Shown piece after piece: positions 42,421-50,209 of a stretch of DNA of 57,950 nucleotides. Location of the stretch: the NCBI RefSeq assembly GCF_016862575.1, contig NZ_BONF01000059.1, forward strand, positions 1 to 57,950, written 5' to 3'. Under the pieces are notes generated by a model. The model made no database searches, was not told where the DNA came from, and saw nothing but the letters and a program-made list of their open reading frames with translations. The stretch's first letter is position 1; the number at the start of each line of letters is the position of its first letter. Source of the DNA: Catellatospora bangladeshensis. GTDB lineage: Bacteria > Actinomycetota > Actinomycetes > Mycobacteriales > Micromonosporaceae. Both the position numbers and the translations under genes were made by a program.

Positions 42421-43838
42421 CCGACCCGTTCGAGCAGGCCCGCGCGGTGGCCGACGCGGTCCTCTACGAGGGCTACCTGCTCTACCCGTACCGCGCCTCG
42501 GCGGCGAAGAACCGGATGCGCTGGCAGTTCGGCGTGCTCGTGCCGCCCGCGTACGCCGACGACGCGCTCGGCGAGCACAGCTGGAGCCGTACCGAGCTGC
42601 TGCTGGAGCCGCAGCTCGGCGCCCGCCTGCACTGGCGCCTGCGCTTCCTGCATGCCCAGTCGCGCACCGTCGAGCAGCACACCGGCGACGGCTGGCACGA
42701 GGTCCCCGAGGCCGTCGTCGACGGCGTGCCCCACCACCGGTTCGACGAGGCCGTCGAGCAGTCCGCTGACCTGGTCCTCGCCCCGGCCGACCTGGTCGGC
42801 GCCGCCGAACACGCCGAGTTCTTCGACATCCCCGGCGGCGAGGAGTACGAACACCTCTCCGCCACCGTCCGCCTGCGCCGCGTCCGCCACCCCCTGCGCG
42901 GCGAACTCCGCCTCCGCGCCGACCTCCTCCCCGGCCCCTACGGCCTGCTCCGCCTCACCGCCACCGCCACCAACCACACCGACACAAGGAAGGGCACCTT
43001 CTTAACGGAATACGTAGAGGAAGGGCACCTTCTTAACGTCCCGGACGAGTCCACGGTGGACGGCCCCCTGGAGCGGCCGGAGGCGCTGCGGCACTCGCTG
43101 ATCGCGGCGCACAGCGTGTTCGCGGTGACGGACGGCGCGTTCGTGTCGCTGCTCGATCCGCCGGAGTGGGCGATGCCCGCCGTGCGCGAGTGCCACCAGG
43201 TGCGCAGCTGGCCGGTGCTGCTCGGACCGGAGGGCAGCCGGGACGTGGTGCTGTCCGCGCCGGTGATCCTGTACGACCACCCGGCCGTCGCGCCGGAGAG
43301 CCCCGGGGACATGTTCGACTCGACGGAGATCGACGAGCTGCTGGTTCTGCGTACCCTCACCCTGACCGACGAGGAGAAAGCGCAGGTCCGGGCGACCGAC
43401 CCGCGGGGGAGCGCGCTGCTGGGCCGGGCGGAGAACCTGCCGCCGGAGGTCTTCGAGCGGTTGCACGGCGCGATCCGCGGCCTGCGCCCGGCGACCCCTG
43501 CTCCCTCGAAGGCTGACCTTTTCGGCACCGAGCAGCCGTGGTGGGACCCCGGTGCGGACAGGTCGGTCGACCCCGAGCGCGACACGGTGATCATCGACGG
43601 CGTCGCGGTCGGGCGGGGGAGCCGGGTGCGGCTGCGGCCGGGCACCGGGCGGCGCAGCGACGCGCAGGACATGTTCCTGACCGACCGGATCGCGACCGTG
43701 CGCGCGGTGCTGCTCGACGTGGACGGCGCGACCCACCTCGCGGTGACCCTCGACGACGATCCCGGCGTCGATCTGCAGATCCTGCAGGGCCGCTTCCGCT
43801 ACTTCGCCCCCGAGGAGGTCACGGTGGTGTCCGCATGA
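42402..43838 (+). CDS. Hydrogenase-locus protein of unknown function with in-frame repeat insertion
   Basis: A 478-aa protein that accompanies group 1h hydrogenases; no enzyme motif was recognised. It opens FEQARAVADAVLYEGYLLYPYRASAAKNRMRWQFGVLVPP and has RHSLIAAHSVFAV, FVSLLDPPEWA and, at the C-terminus, a KOW/SH3-like strand set with RVRLRPGTGRRSDAQDMFL and HLAVTLDDDPG. Codons 195-212 (42984-43037) are the dispersed double-hairpin repeat read as TRKGTFLTEYVEEGHLLN, between otherwise continuous sequence. GTG 42402 follows GAGGAGGACGCCCT. It overlaps the protease gene by 4 bp. Confidence 0.8.
   Translation: MPDTTVTDPFEQARAVADAVLYEGYLLYPYRASAAKNRMRWQFGVLVPPAYADDALGEHSWSRTELLLEPQLGARLHWRLRFLHAQSRTVEQHTGDGWHEVPEAVVDGVPHHRFDEAVEQSADLVLAPADLVGAAEHAEFFDIPGGEEYEHLSATVRLRRVRHPLRGELRLRADLLPGPYGLLRLTATATNHTDTRKGTFLTEYVEEGHLLNVPDESTVDGPLERPEALRHSLIAAHSVFAVTDGAFVSLLDPPEWAMPAVRECHQVRSWPVLLGPEGSRDVVLSAPVILYDHPAVAPESPGDMFDSTEIDELLVLRTLTLTDEEKAQVRATDPRGSALLGRAENLPPEVFERLHGAIRGLRPATPAPSKADLFGTEQPWWDPGADRSVDPERDTVIIDGVAVGRGSRVRLRPGTGRRSDAQDMFLTDRIATVRAVLLDVDGATHLAVTLDDDPGVDLQILQGRFRYFAPEEVTVVSA
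42986..43037 (+). repeat. Double-hairpin dispersed repeat, locus 3 (inside a gene)
   Basis: Two GGAAGGGCACCTTCTTAAC units separated by GGAATACGTAGA. It differs from locus 2 at only a few bases. Unlike the two intergenic copies it lies within an open frame and adds codons without a stop. Confidence 0.88.
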
Positions 43839-44476
43839 GCACGGGTGCGGTGGGGCCGCGCAGGGTGCTGTTCGCCGGGCTCGGCAACGTGTTCCTGGGC
43901 GACGACGGCTTCGGGGTGGCGGTCGCGCAGCGGCTGGCCGCCGAGCCGTGCCCGGCCTGGGCGCGGCTGGCCGACTACGGCATCCGCGGCGTGCACCTGG
44001 CGTACGACCTGATGGCCGGCTACGACGCGACGGTCCTGATCGACGTGGACCAGCGCGGGGACGCGCCGGGCACGGTACGGCTGCTGGAGATCGGCTCGGA
44101 GGATCGGGCGGAGCGGCGCGCCGACGACGGGCCGGTGCTGGTGGACCCGCACGGCATGCAGCCGCAGCGGGTGCTCGACCTGCTGGACAGCTGCGGCAGC
44201 GCGCCCGGCCGGGTGCTGCTGGTCGGCTGCGAGCCCGCCGATCTGAGCGAGCGGATGGGCCTGAGCCCACCGGTCGAGACGGCCGTGGAGGTGGCCGCGG
44301 AGCTGGTGCGGCAACTGTGGGCCGCGGGCCACGCCGCGCTCGCGGGCGCCGCGCCGCTGCCCGCGGGGCTGATGCCGGGTGAACCCATCCCATCCGTGGC
44401 GGAGGACCCGGCGGATCCGCTCGCCGTGGAGGCCGCGTCGCTGCTGGACGAGCAGGTGAGGGAGGTGAGGGTATGA
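43835..44476 (+). CDS. Hydrogenase maturation protease
   Basis: A 213-aa nickel-sensing endopeptidase of the HyaD/HupD family. It starts VLFAGLGNVFLGDDGFGVAVAQRL, with the metal-binding Asp in GDDGFG, and has DYGIRGVHLAYDLMAGYDATVLIDVDQRG and VDPHGMQ with further ligands. It should cleave the large subunit after His567. The last 50 residues are a less conserved acidic tail. ATG overlaps the preceding stop; the next small gene overlaps by 4 bp. Confidence 0.92.
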   Translation: MSTGAVGPRRVLFAGLGNVFLGDDGFGVAVAQRLAAEPCPAWARLADYGIRGVHLAYDLMAGYDATVLIDVDQRGDAPGTVRLLEIGSEDRAERRADDGPVLVDPHGMQPQRVLDLLDSCGSAPGRVLLVGCEPADLSERMGLSPPVETAVEVAAELVRQLWAAGHAALAGAAPLPAGLMPGEPIPSVAEDPADPLAVEAASLLDEQVREVRV

Positions 44477-44580
44477 CACTCAAGCGGGTGGTGACCGGGC
44501 TGGTCGCGGCCGGTGTCGTCGCGGTGCTGGTGCGCACGTTCCCGGACATGAAACGCTACTTCAGGATCCGCAACATGTGA
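44473..44580 (+). CDS. 35-aa membrane peptide (DUF6893-like) of hydrogenase locus
   Basis: A short ORF, MTLKRVVTGLVAAGVVAVLV followed by RTFPDMKRYFRIRNM. It has one transmembrane helix (about 5-20) and a basic, aromatic C-terminal tail. Its ATGA overlaps the protease stop and GAGGTGAGG lies 3 bp upstream, so it is translationally coupled. I recall similar peptides beside actinobacterial hydrogenases. It could anchor or tune the soluble enzyme at the membrane (inference). Confidence 0.78.
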   Translation: MTLKRVVTGLVAAGVVAVLVRTFPDMKRYFRIRNM

Positions 44581-44601
44581 GGCGCGGGCAGCGCGAAGGC
44601 C

Positions 44602-44637
44602 GAGGCCGCCGACCGTGTACGCACGGCAGGCGGCCTC
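44602..44637. terminator. Terminator hairpin at the end of the hydrogenase structural operon
   Basis: Outer arms GAGGCCGC (44602-44609) and GCGGCCTC (44630-44637) enclose an inner stem CCGTG-TACG-CACGG (44613-44626). It lies 21 bp after the 35-aa gene and before the convergent DUF5994 stop, so it can serve both strands. Confidence 0.75.
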
Positions 44638-44669
44638 ACCGCACGGAGCGGGCGAGGCCGCCGGGCCGG

Positions 44670-45143
44670 TCACCGCAGGGACGCGGCCGCCTGTTCCACG
44701 TCGGGCATGATGTGCGGGGCGGTCACCCGGTTGCCGGTCTGCGCCGCCTGCAGCATCGCCTTGGCGGCGAGCTCCCACGAGGTCTGCGGCGCTACCACGA
44801 GCAGGTCCACCCGCCGGCCGCCCGTACAGAGCGCGGTCAGCAGGCTCGCGGGCTGGCTGGCGAAGTAGTCGATCCCGATCCATCGGCCGCCGACGTGCAG
44901 CGCCACCGGCTGGGGATGCCAGCCGTCTGCCCCGAGCACCACGCCGACGACCGGTCCGTGGATCTCGTCGACGGCCATGACGAGTCCGGGCAGCTCCTCG
45001 GCTGGATCCAGCGAGTACGGCCACCATCCGCCGTCGAGCAGCTCCTCGTTGCCGCGCGTGTGCGCCAGGCGCAGCCGCTGCGCCCGCTGGGCGGACCCCG
45101 GCACCAGGCCCATCAGGTCGGGCGGGCCGACACGCGGGTTCAT
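44670..45143 (-). CDS. DUF5994 family protein
   Basis: A 157-aa cytoplasmic protein with the family pattern RLRLAHTRGNEELLDGGWWPYSLDPAEELPGLV, HVGGRWIGIDYF and DLLVVAPQTSWELAAKAMLQAA. The function is unknown. It is encoded on the strand opposite to the hydrogenase genes, downstream of and overlapping the SnoaL-like gene by 4 bp. It is probably an unrelated insertion between the hydrogenase structural genes and the hyp genes. Confidence 0.78.
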   Translation of the reverse strand: MNPRVGPPDLMGLVPGSAQRAQRLRLAHTRGNEELLDGGWWPYSLDPAEELPGLVMAVDEIHGPVVGVVLGADGWHPQPVALHVGGRWIGIDYFASQPASLLTALCTGGRRVDLLVVAPQTSWELAAKAMLQAAQTGNRVTAPHIMPDVEQAAASLR

Positions 45144-45847
45144 GATCCCTGGCTTTCCGGGGCCGTGATCGCCACCGGGGTGGACGAGGGCAGGCCGCCG
45201 CGCTCCGTGGTGACGTTCCAGTGCTCGACGACCATGCCCCGGTCGACCCGGAACAGGTCGTAGAACACGCGCGGCGCGTGCCGCACCGTCCCGGTGGACA
45301 CGGTCAGCACGAACTCGCCGTCGGCGATCGTGGTGTGCCGGCGTTCGTAGCCCGTCCCGGGCGTCCGCCAGGCGGCGGTGAGCGCCTTCACCCCGTTGCC
45401 GACCAGCGGATCGTGCTGGATCAGATCCGCCACGAAGAAGTGCTTCAGCCGGTCGTGCTTGCGGCCGATGAGGATCGTGTCGATCAGGTAGTCGACGAGC
45501 CTGCCGTTACGGGCACCCTGCTGCGGCCGGGTGACGTCGGCGGGACCGTCGGTCTGGCTGTTCCCGCTGGCGGTCGTGGCGACGACCGCCTGGTGGGCGG
45601 CCCAGTGCTCGGCGAGCCGGCCGCGGTCGATCCGGAACACGTCGAAGCCGGCCCGGGCGTGGCCGCCGTCGTCGTGAACACCGTGCACCGCGACCAGGTC
45701 GCCCTCAGTCAGCACCCGTACGGTGCGGGCGTTGAAGCCGGGGCCGAGTTCGGCGATCAGCCGGCGTGCCTCGGCGCCTTCGGACCCCACGCGAGGCGGG
45801 TCGGCATGCCGGTGCGTGCCCATCTTCGTCGTGGCGGGTTCAGTCAT
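45140..45847 (-). CDS. Tandem SnoaL-like (NTF2-fold) domain protein
   Basis: A 235-aa protein with two SnoaL-like halves: about 20-95 (IAELGPGFNARTVRVLTEGDLVAVHG ... GFDVFRIDRGRLAEHWAAHQAV) and about 110-225 (DTILIGRKHDRLKHFFVADLIQHDPLVGNGVKAL ... VFYDLFRVDRGMVVEHWNV). The first half lacks its N-terminal helices. Members are often of unknown function. ATG 45847 has AGGAGCGAAGAA upstream. The frame is open to 46003, but that part is not family-like. Confidence 0.8.
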   Translation of the reverse strand: MTEPATTKMGTHRHADPPRVGSEGAEARRLIAELGPGFNARTVRVLTEGDLVAVHGVHDDGGHARAGFDVFRIDRGRLAEHWAAHQAVVATTASGNSQTDGPADVTRPQQGARNGRLVDYLIDTILIGRKHDRLKHFFVADLIQHDPLVGNGVKALTAAWRTPGTGYERRHTTIADGEFVLTVSTGTVRHAPRVFYDLFRVDRGMVVEHWNVTTERGGLPSSTPVAITAPESQGS

Positions 45848-46131
45848 TTCTTCGCTCCTGGCCCTAGTCGCCAGAGCCGGTCGAGCCGCCGTCTCCCGCG
45901 ATCGGAGAGCGTCACGACGCCGCGGAGCCCGGGCAGGGCCGACGCGTCGGTTGCGCCTGCTTGGCGCGCCATCGCCGACCCCCGGCCGTCGGGCGGGGAA
46001 CAAATCGACGATTCTGGATCTAAAACTCAGTCTACTCTCTCCGGCGGGTGAATGGCGCTCGCCGCCGGTGTGCCGCGCGGCATGCCCCTGGATCCGCGGC
46101 TGGTCACCACCTCATGACCTGCCCATTCGGC

Positions 46132-46154
46132 CCCGCGGCCGCCATGGCCGCGGG
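46132..46154 (+). promoter_or_regulatory. Leader hairpin upstream of hypA
   Basis: Perfect arms CCCGCGGCC (46132-46140) and GGCCGCGGG (46146-46154) with a GCCAT loop, 73-95 nt before the hypA ATG. The 379-bp gap 45848-46226 must hold divergent promoters for hypA and the SnoaL-like gene. It includes an AT-richer stretch near 46005-46035 (GGATCTAAAACTCAGTCTAC), but no convincing -10/-35 pair could be assigned. No gene was seen in it. Confidence 0.45.
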
Positions 46155-46226
46155 CGGAAAGTGGCTCCCTCTTCGTTTCCGTATCGCCCGCAACCGCGTT
46201 GGGTAATCGGAACAAAGGAGGCAATA

Positions 46227-46571
46227 ATGCACGAAATCGGACTCTGTGAGAGCATCCTCGGCGCGGTCACCCAGCGCGCCGACGGGCGGCGGGTCAACCG
46301 GGTGAAGGTGCGCATCGGCGTACGGCACGGGGTCGCCGAGCCCGCGCTCAAGCAGGGCTTCGCGCTGGTCGCGACGGGCACCACCGCCGACGGCGCCGAG
46401 ATCGACATGGTGACCGTGCCGGCCCACGTCGCCTGCGCGGCGTGCGGGCGCCACGAGCAGTCCCTGGACATGCTCCCGGTGTGCGGGCACTGCGGCAGCG
46501 CGGACGTGGTGGTCACCGGCGGCGACGACCTCATCCTGGAAGAGCTGCACGTCGCCGACCGGACGGCCTGA
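46227..46571 (+). CDS. hypA: Hydrogenase nickel incorporation protein HypA
   Basis: A 114-aa metallochaperone that delivers nickel with HypB. The start MHEIGLCESIL holds the nickel-binding His2, and the zinc site has two Cys pairs (CAACGRH and CGHCGS). The ATG has AAAGGAGG 7 bp upstream, among the strongest ribosome sites in the window. It is first in the hypA-C-D-E operon. Confidence 0.95.
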   Translation: MHEIGLCESILGAVTQRADGRRVNRVKVRIGVRHGVAEPALKQGFALVATGTTADGAEIDMVTVPAHVACAACGRHEQSLDMLPVCGHCGSADVVVTGGDDLILEELHVADRTA

Positions 46572-46575
46572 GCGC

Positions 46576-46848
46576 ATGTGCCTGGGCATCCCCGGCGAGG
46601 TCGTCGAGATCATGACCGACCGGCCGGACCTGGCGCAGGTCGACGTCAGCGGCGTACGCCGCGCGATCAACATCGGGCTGCTGGAGCCCGGTGAGATCGG
46701 CGTAGGCGACTGGGTGCTGATCCACGTCGGCTTCGCGCTATCCAAGATCGACGAGGCGGAGGCGCGGGCCGCCATGGACTTCCTGAAGAGCATCGGCGAC
46801 GCGTACACCGACGAGCTGGCCGCGTTGCAGAACTCGAAGATCGACTAA
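46576..46848 (+). CDS. hypC: Hydrogenase assembly chaperone HypC
   Basis: A 90-aa chaperone that carries the Fe(CN)2CO precursor with HypD and binds the large subunit. It has the canonical MCLGIPGEVVEI start with Cys2, then AINIGLLEPGEIGVGDWVLIHVGFALSKIDEAEA. In contrast to the HypC-like protein at 36593 it is complete. It is 4 bp after hypA and 9 bp before hypD. Confidence 0.96.
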   Translation: MCLGIPGEVVEIMTDRPDLAQVDVSGVRRAINIGLLEPGEIGVGDWVLIHVGFALSKIDEAEARAAMDFLKSIGDAYTDELAALQNSKID

Positions 46849-46857
46849 GGGGCCGAG

Positions 46858-47985
46858 ATGCGTTTCGTGGACGAGTTCCGCGACGCCGAACAGGCGCGGG
46901 CGCTGGCCGCCCGGATCGCCGCCCGCTGCGAGCCGGGCCGCGTCTACAAGTTCATGGAGGTGTGCGGCGGGCACACCCACACCATCTACCAGCACGGACT
47001 GGAGGACTACCTGCCCGAGCAGGTGCAGCTCGTGCACGGGCCGGGCTGCCCGGTCTGCGTCATCCCGATGGGCCGGGTCGACGACGCCATCGCCATCGCG
47101 CGGCGGCCCGAGGTCATCCTGACCTCGTTCGGGGACATGATGCGGGTGCCCGGCGGCGACGGGTCCTTCCTGGACGCCAAGGCGGCCGGGGCCGACATCC
47201 GCATGGTGTACTCCCCGCTGGACGCCCTGAAGATCGCCCGGCAGAACCCGGGCCGGCAGGTCGTGTTCATGGCGATCGGGTTCGAGACCACCGCGCCGTC
47301 CACCGCGGTCACCGTGCAACGCGCGAAGGCGGAGGGCCTGGCCAACTTCTCCGTCTTCTGCAACCACGTCACCATCATCCCGGCGATCAAGGCCATCCTC
47401 GACTCGCCCGACCAGCGCCTCGACGGCTTCCTCGGCCCAGGCCACGTGTCCACCGTGATCGGCTGCGAGCCGTACCGGTTCATCGCCGAGCACTACCGCA
47501 AGCCGCTGGTCGTGGCCGGGTTCGAGCCGCTGGACATCCTGCACTCGATCGACATGCTGCTCGCGCAGCTCGGCGACGGGCGCTGCGAGGTGGAGAACCA
47601 GTACAGCCGCGTGGTGCCCTGGGACGGCAACGTCACCGCGCTCAAGGTGCTCGCCGACGTCCTCGAACTGCGCCCGTTCTTCGAGTGGCGGGGGCTGGGC
47701 TTCATCTCCCACTCCGCGCTCAAACTCACCGAGGCGTACGCCGACTTCGACGCCGAGCGCCGCTTCGACGTGCCCGGCGTACGGGTCGCCGACCCGCAGT
47801 CCTGCCAGTGCGGCGAGGTGCTCAAAGGCGTGCTCAAACCGTGGGAGTGCAAGGTGTTCGGCACCGCGTGCACGCCGGAGACGCCCATCGGCACCTGCAT
47901 GGTGTCGCCCGAGGGCGCCTGCGCGGCGTACTACAACTTCGGCCGGTTCCGCCGGCAGCGGCTGCTGCAGGTGAGCGCCCGATGA
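46858..47985 (+). CDS. hypD: Hydrogenase maturation protein HypD
   Basis: A 375-aa scaffold for assembly of the Fe(CN)2CO unit. It carries the conserved MEVCGGHTH, GPGCPVCV, GFETTAPSTA and the [4Fe-4S]-binding C-terminal cysteines (CQCGEVLKG, KPWECKVFGTACTPETPIGTCMVSPEGACAAYY). Full length for the family. The next gene overlaps by 4 bp. Confidence 0.97.
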   Translation: MRFVDEFRDAEQARALAARIAARCEPGRVYKFMEVCGGHTHTIYQHGLEDYLPEQVQLVHGPGCPVCVIPMGRVDDAIAIARRPEVILTSFGDMMRVPGGDGSFLDAKAAGADIRMVYSPLDALKIARQNPGRQVVFMAIGFETTAPSTAVTVQRAKAEGLANFSVFCNHVTIIPAIKAILDSPDQRLDGFLGPGHVSTVIGCEPYRFIAEHYRKPLVVAGFEPLDILHSIDMLLAQLGDGRCEVENQYSRVVPWDGNVTALKVLADVLELRPFFEWRGLGFISHSALKLTEAYADFDAERRFDVPGVRVADPQSCQCGEVLKGVLKPWECKVFGTACTPETPIGTCMVSPEGACAAYYNFGRFRRQRLLQVSAR

Positions 47986-49064
47986 GTGCGGACCTCACCG
48001 AGGAACTCGTCATGGACCGGGTCGCCCGCGCCCGGCGGGCCCGCGCCCGGGTGCGCGAGGAGCGGCTCACCATGGCCCACGGCGCAGGCGGCAAGGCCAC
48101 CCAGAGCCTGGTCGAGGCCGTGTTCCTGGAGGCGTTCGACAACCCGCACCTCGCCGAGCTGGACGACGCCGCCGCGCTGACCGTCGGCGGGACGCGGCTC
48201 GCGTTCACCACCGACTCGTACGTGGTGTCGCCGCTGTTCTTCCCCGGCGGTGACATCGGCGAGCTGGCCGTCAACGGGACCGTCAACGACCTCGCCGTGG
48301 CGGGGGCCCGGCCGCTGTACCTGTCCGCCGGGTTCATCCTGGAGGAGGGGTTCCCCGTCGCCGACCTCGTCCGCATCGTCGCGTCGATGGCGGCCGCGGC
48401 CCAGGCGGCCGGGGTGCGCATCGTCGCGGGTGACACCAAGGTGGTCCGGCGCGGTCAGGCCGACGGTTGCTTCATCACGACCGCGGGCGTGGGGGTACGC
48501 GAACGCGAGCACTCGCCCAGCGTCGCCGCCGCCCGGCCGGGTGACGCGGTGCTCGTGTCCGGGCCGGTCGGCGACCACGGGATGACCGTCCTGATCGCCC
48601 GCGGGGACCTCGACCTGGAGGTCGACCTGCGCAGCGACACCGCGCCGCTGCACGAGCTGACTGCGGCGCTGCTGGACGCGGCCGGGGCGGGGGTGCGCGG
48701 CATGCGGGACGCGACGCGGGGCGGGGTCGCCACGGTGCTCAACGAGATCGCGCGGGCGGCCGGGGTGACCGTCGTGGTCGACGAGGAGGCCGTGCCGGTC
48801 CGTCCCGCGGTGCGCGGGGCGGCGGAGCTGCTCGGCATCGACCCGCTGTACGTGGCCTGCGAGGGGCGGTTCGTCGCGGTCGTCGCGCCGGAGGCCGCCG
48901 ACGCGGCCCTGGCCGCCCTGCGCGCGCATCCGCTCGGCGAGCAGGCCGCGATCATCGGCCGGGTCGACGCCGACCCCGCCGAGCTGGTCCTCCTGCGTAC
49001 CCGCTTCGGCGGCACCCGCATCATGGACCTCCTGGTAGGAGACCCCCTACCCCGCATCTGCTGA
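47982..49064 (+). CDS. hypE: Hydrogenase maturation protein HypE
   Basis: A 360-aa PurM-like enzyme that dehydrates a C-terminal thiocarboxamide to a thiocyanate, the source of cyanide ligands. It ends in the conserved PRIC, whose terminal Cys is carbamoylated by HypF. It has MAHGAGGKATQSL and TTDSYVVSPLFFPGGDIGELAVNGTVNDLAVAGA. HypF, its carbamoyl donor partner, and HypB are not encoded in the window and must lie elsewhere. Confidence 0.96.
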   Translation: MSADLTEELVMDRVARARRARARVREERLTMAHGAGGKATQSLVEAVFLEAFDNPHLAELDDAAALTVGGTRLAFTTDSYVVSPLFFPGGDIGELAVNGTVNDLAVAGARPLYLSAGFILEEGFPVADLVRIVASMAAAAQAAGVRIVAGDTKVVRRGQADGCFITTAGVGVREREHSPSVAAARPGDAVLVSGPVGDHGMTVLIARGDLDLEVDLRSDTAPLHELTAALLDAAGAGVRGMRDATRGGVATVLNEIARAAGVTVVVDEEAVPVRPAVRGAAELLGIDPLYVACEGRFVAVVAPEAADAALAALRAHPLGEQAAIIGRVDADPAELVLLRTRFGGTRIMDLLVGDPLPRIC

Positions 49065-49141
49065 CCCACCCACCCCCGCCCTGGCCCCTATCCACGGCTC
49101 GCGGTCGGTGCTGGCCAGCGGGGGCGGGCCAGCCCGGCGAA

Positions 49142-49202
49142 GATCGGCGTTTCGTGTCACAAGGTGTCGTGGGACCTCAGGTTTCGACACCAGACGGTGA
49201 TC
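49142..49202. repeat. GATC-bounded palindromic repeat, copy e
   Basis: 61 bp. The left arm GATCGGCGTTTCGTGTCACA and the reverse complement of the right arm GATCACCGTCTGGTGTCGAA pair imperfectly. It lies between the convergent hypE and HAD genes, 77 bp after the hypE stop. Confidence 0.78.
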
Positions 49203-49221
49203 TTCGGAGGTGAGCTGGCGG

Positions 49222-49728
49222 TCAGGGGGTGGGAGGTGGGTGGAGCCAGCTGGTGAGGTGGGCCAGGTGGGGTGGGGTGAGGCCGTCGGCGGGATCGGGG
49301 GCGAGGAGGAGGGTGTCGAGACCTCGGGCGGACAGGCGGTCGCGGTAGGACGGGATGCGATCGGCGGCGGCGAGGTCGTCGTCGGCCCAGGCGAGCCGGG
49401 TGAGCCCGGGAGTGGCGTCCAGCCAGGCGTTGAGCGCCGTCCACTTGGGCCAGCCGCCGGGGTCGGCGGTGGGAAGAAGTTCGAGCTGGGGCCAGTCGCG
49501 GCCGGGGAACGGCGGCCGCATCGAGCGGCGTACCTCCGGCAGCCAGCTCGTCAGCCACACCGGGACGATTCCGGGCGCGGCGGCCAGCTCGGCGAGCGCC
49601 GTACACAGCGCGGCGGACACCAGGACGGGACGCGGCTCGAAGCCGACCTCGACGAGCCCGCCGAAGGGGCTGGCCCCGGACGCCGGCCGGACGACGCCGT
49701 CGATGTCGAGCACGAGTGCGGTTCTCAT
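49222..49728 (-). CDS. HAD-superfamily-like protein
   Basis: A 168-aa protein starting MRTALVLDIDGVVRPASG, with the HAD motif I D-x-D (DIDGV), a motif II Thr in VPVWLTSWL and an acidic motif III/IV (LAWADDDLAAAD). It resembles the actinobacterial 'HAD domain' proteins of unknown function, possibly phosphatases. ATG 49728 is at the family start. It is divergent from the gene at 49808, and the shared gap holds overlapping dyads. Confidence 0.78.
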   Translation of the reverse strand: MRTALVLDIDGVVRPASGASPFGGLVEVGFEPRPVLVSAALCTALAELAAAPGIVPVWLTSWLPEVRRSMRPPFPGRDWPQLELLPTADPGGWPKWTALNAWLDATPGLTRLAWADDDLAAADRIPSYRDRLSARGLDTLLLAPDPADGLTPPHLAHLTSWLHPPPTP

Positions 49729-49761
49729 CACCCGTAACGTAACCACTTCCCAGCGGCTCCT

Positions 49762-49787
49762 CAACAACTTGTTGACAAACAGTTTGT
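49762..49787. promoter_or_regulatory. Paired dyads with TTGACA in a divergent promoter
   Basis: Two adjacent palindromes: CAACA-ACT-TGTTG (49762-49774) and ACAAAC-A-GTTTGT (49775-49787). A consensus-like -35 TTGACA (49772-49777) faces the gene at 49808, with a weak -10 at about 49795. On the other strand TTGAGG and TACGTT, 17 bp apart, could serve the HAD gene. This suggests one regulator for both directions. Confidence 0.5.
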
Positions 49788-49807
49788 TGAACGGGCATCC
49801 TGGCCGC

Positions 49808-50209
49808 ATGAGTGGATCATCGGAGGAGCGGTCCGCGGCCGAGACGGAGGACCGCGCCCGCGCCCGGCTGAGCGCCCGCGGCGGCGACGAGCTGCCCCGG
49901 CTGCCCTGGCTGGCAGGCCGGCAGCCGCACGACGCGGTGACCCTGATCCGTCAGGTGCTGTGGCGCGCCGGCACCGACCGGGCCGCCCTGGAGCTGCCCG
50001 AGGACCTGCTCGCCGCGCTCACCCTGCTGGCCACGGCCCGCGCCGAGCTGGACCAGCTGGAGGCGGGGCTGCTGTTCGTCGGCCGCGCCGAGGGCCTGAC
50101 CTGGGCACAGATCGCCGAGGCGCTCGGCCTGCGCACCGCACAGGCGGCACAGCAGCGGCACGAGCGGGTCACCGCCCGGCTCGCCGGTGACGCGGACGGC
50201 GGCGCGTGA
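49808..50209 (+). CDS. Helix-turn-helix-type small protein, unknown function
   Basis: A 133-aa, mostly helical protein. The C-terminal part (LTWAQIAEALGLRTAQAAQQRHERV) has the look of a sigma-4/HTH segment, so DNA binding is likely. The middle (LLATARAELDQLEAGLLFVGRAEG) could be a dimerising helix. It overlaps the PEP-utilising enzyme by 4 bp and may regulate this operon through the dyads just upstream. Confidence 0.65.
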   Translation: MSGSSEERSAAETEDRARARLSARGGDELPRLPWLAGRQPHDAVTLIRQVLWRAGTDRAALELPEDLLAALTLLATARAELDQLEAGLLFVGRAEGLTWAQIAEALGLRTAQAAQQRHERVTARLAGDADGGA

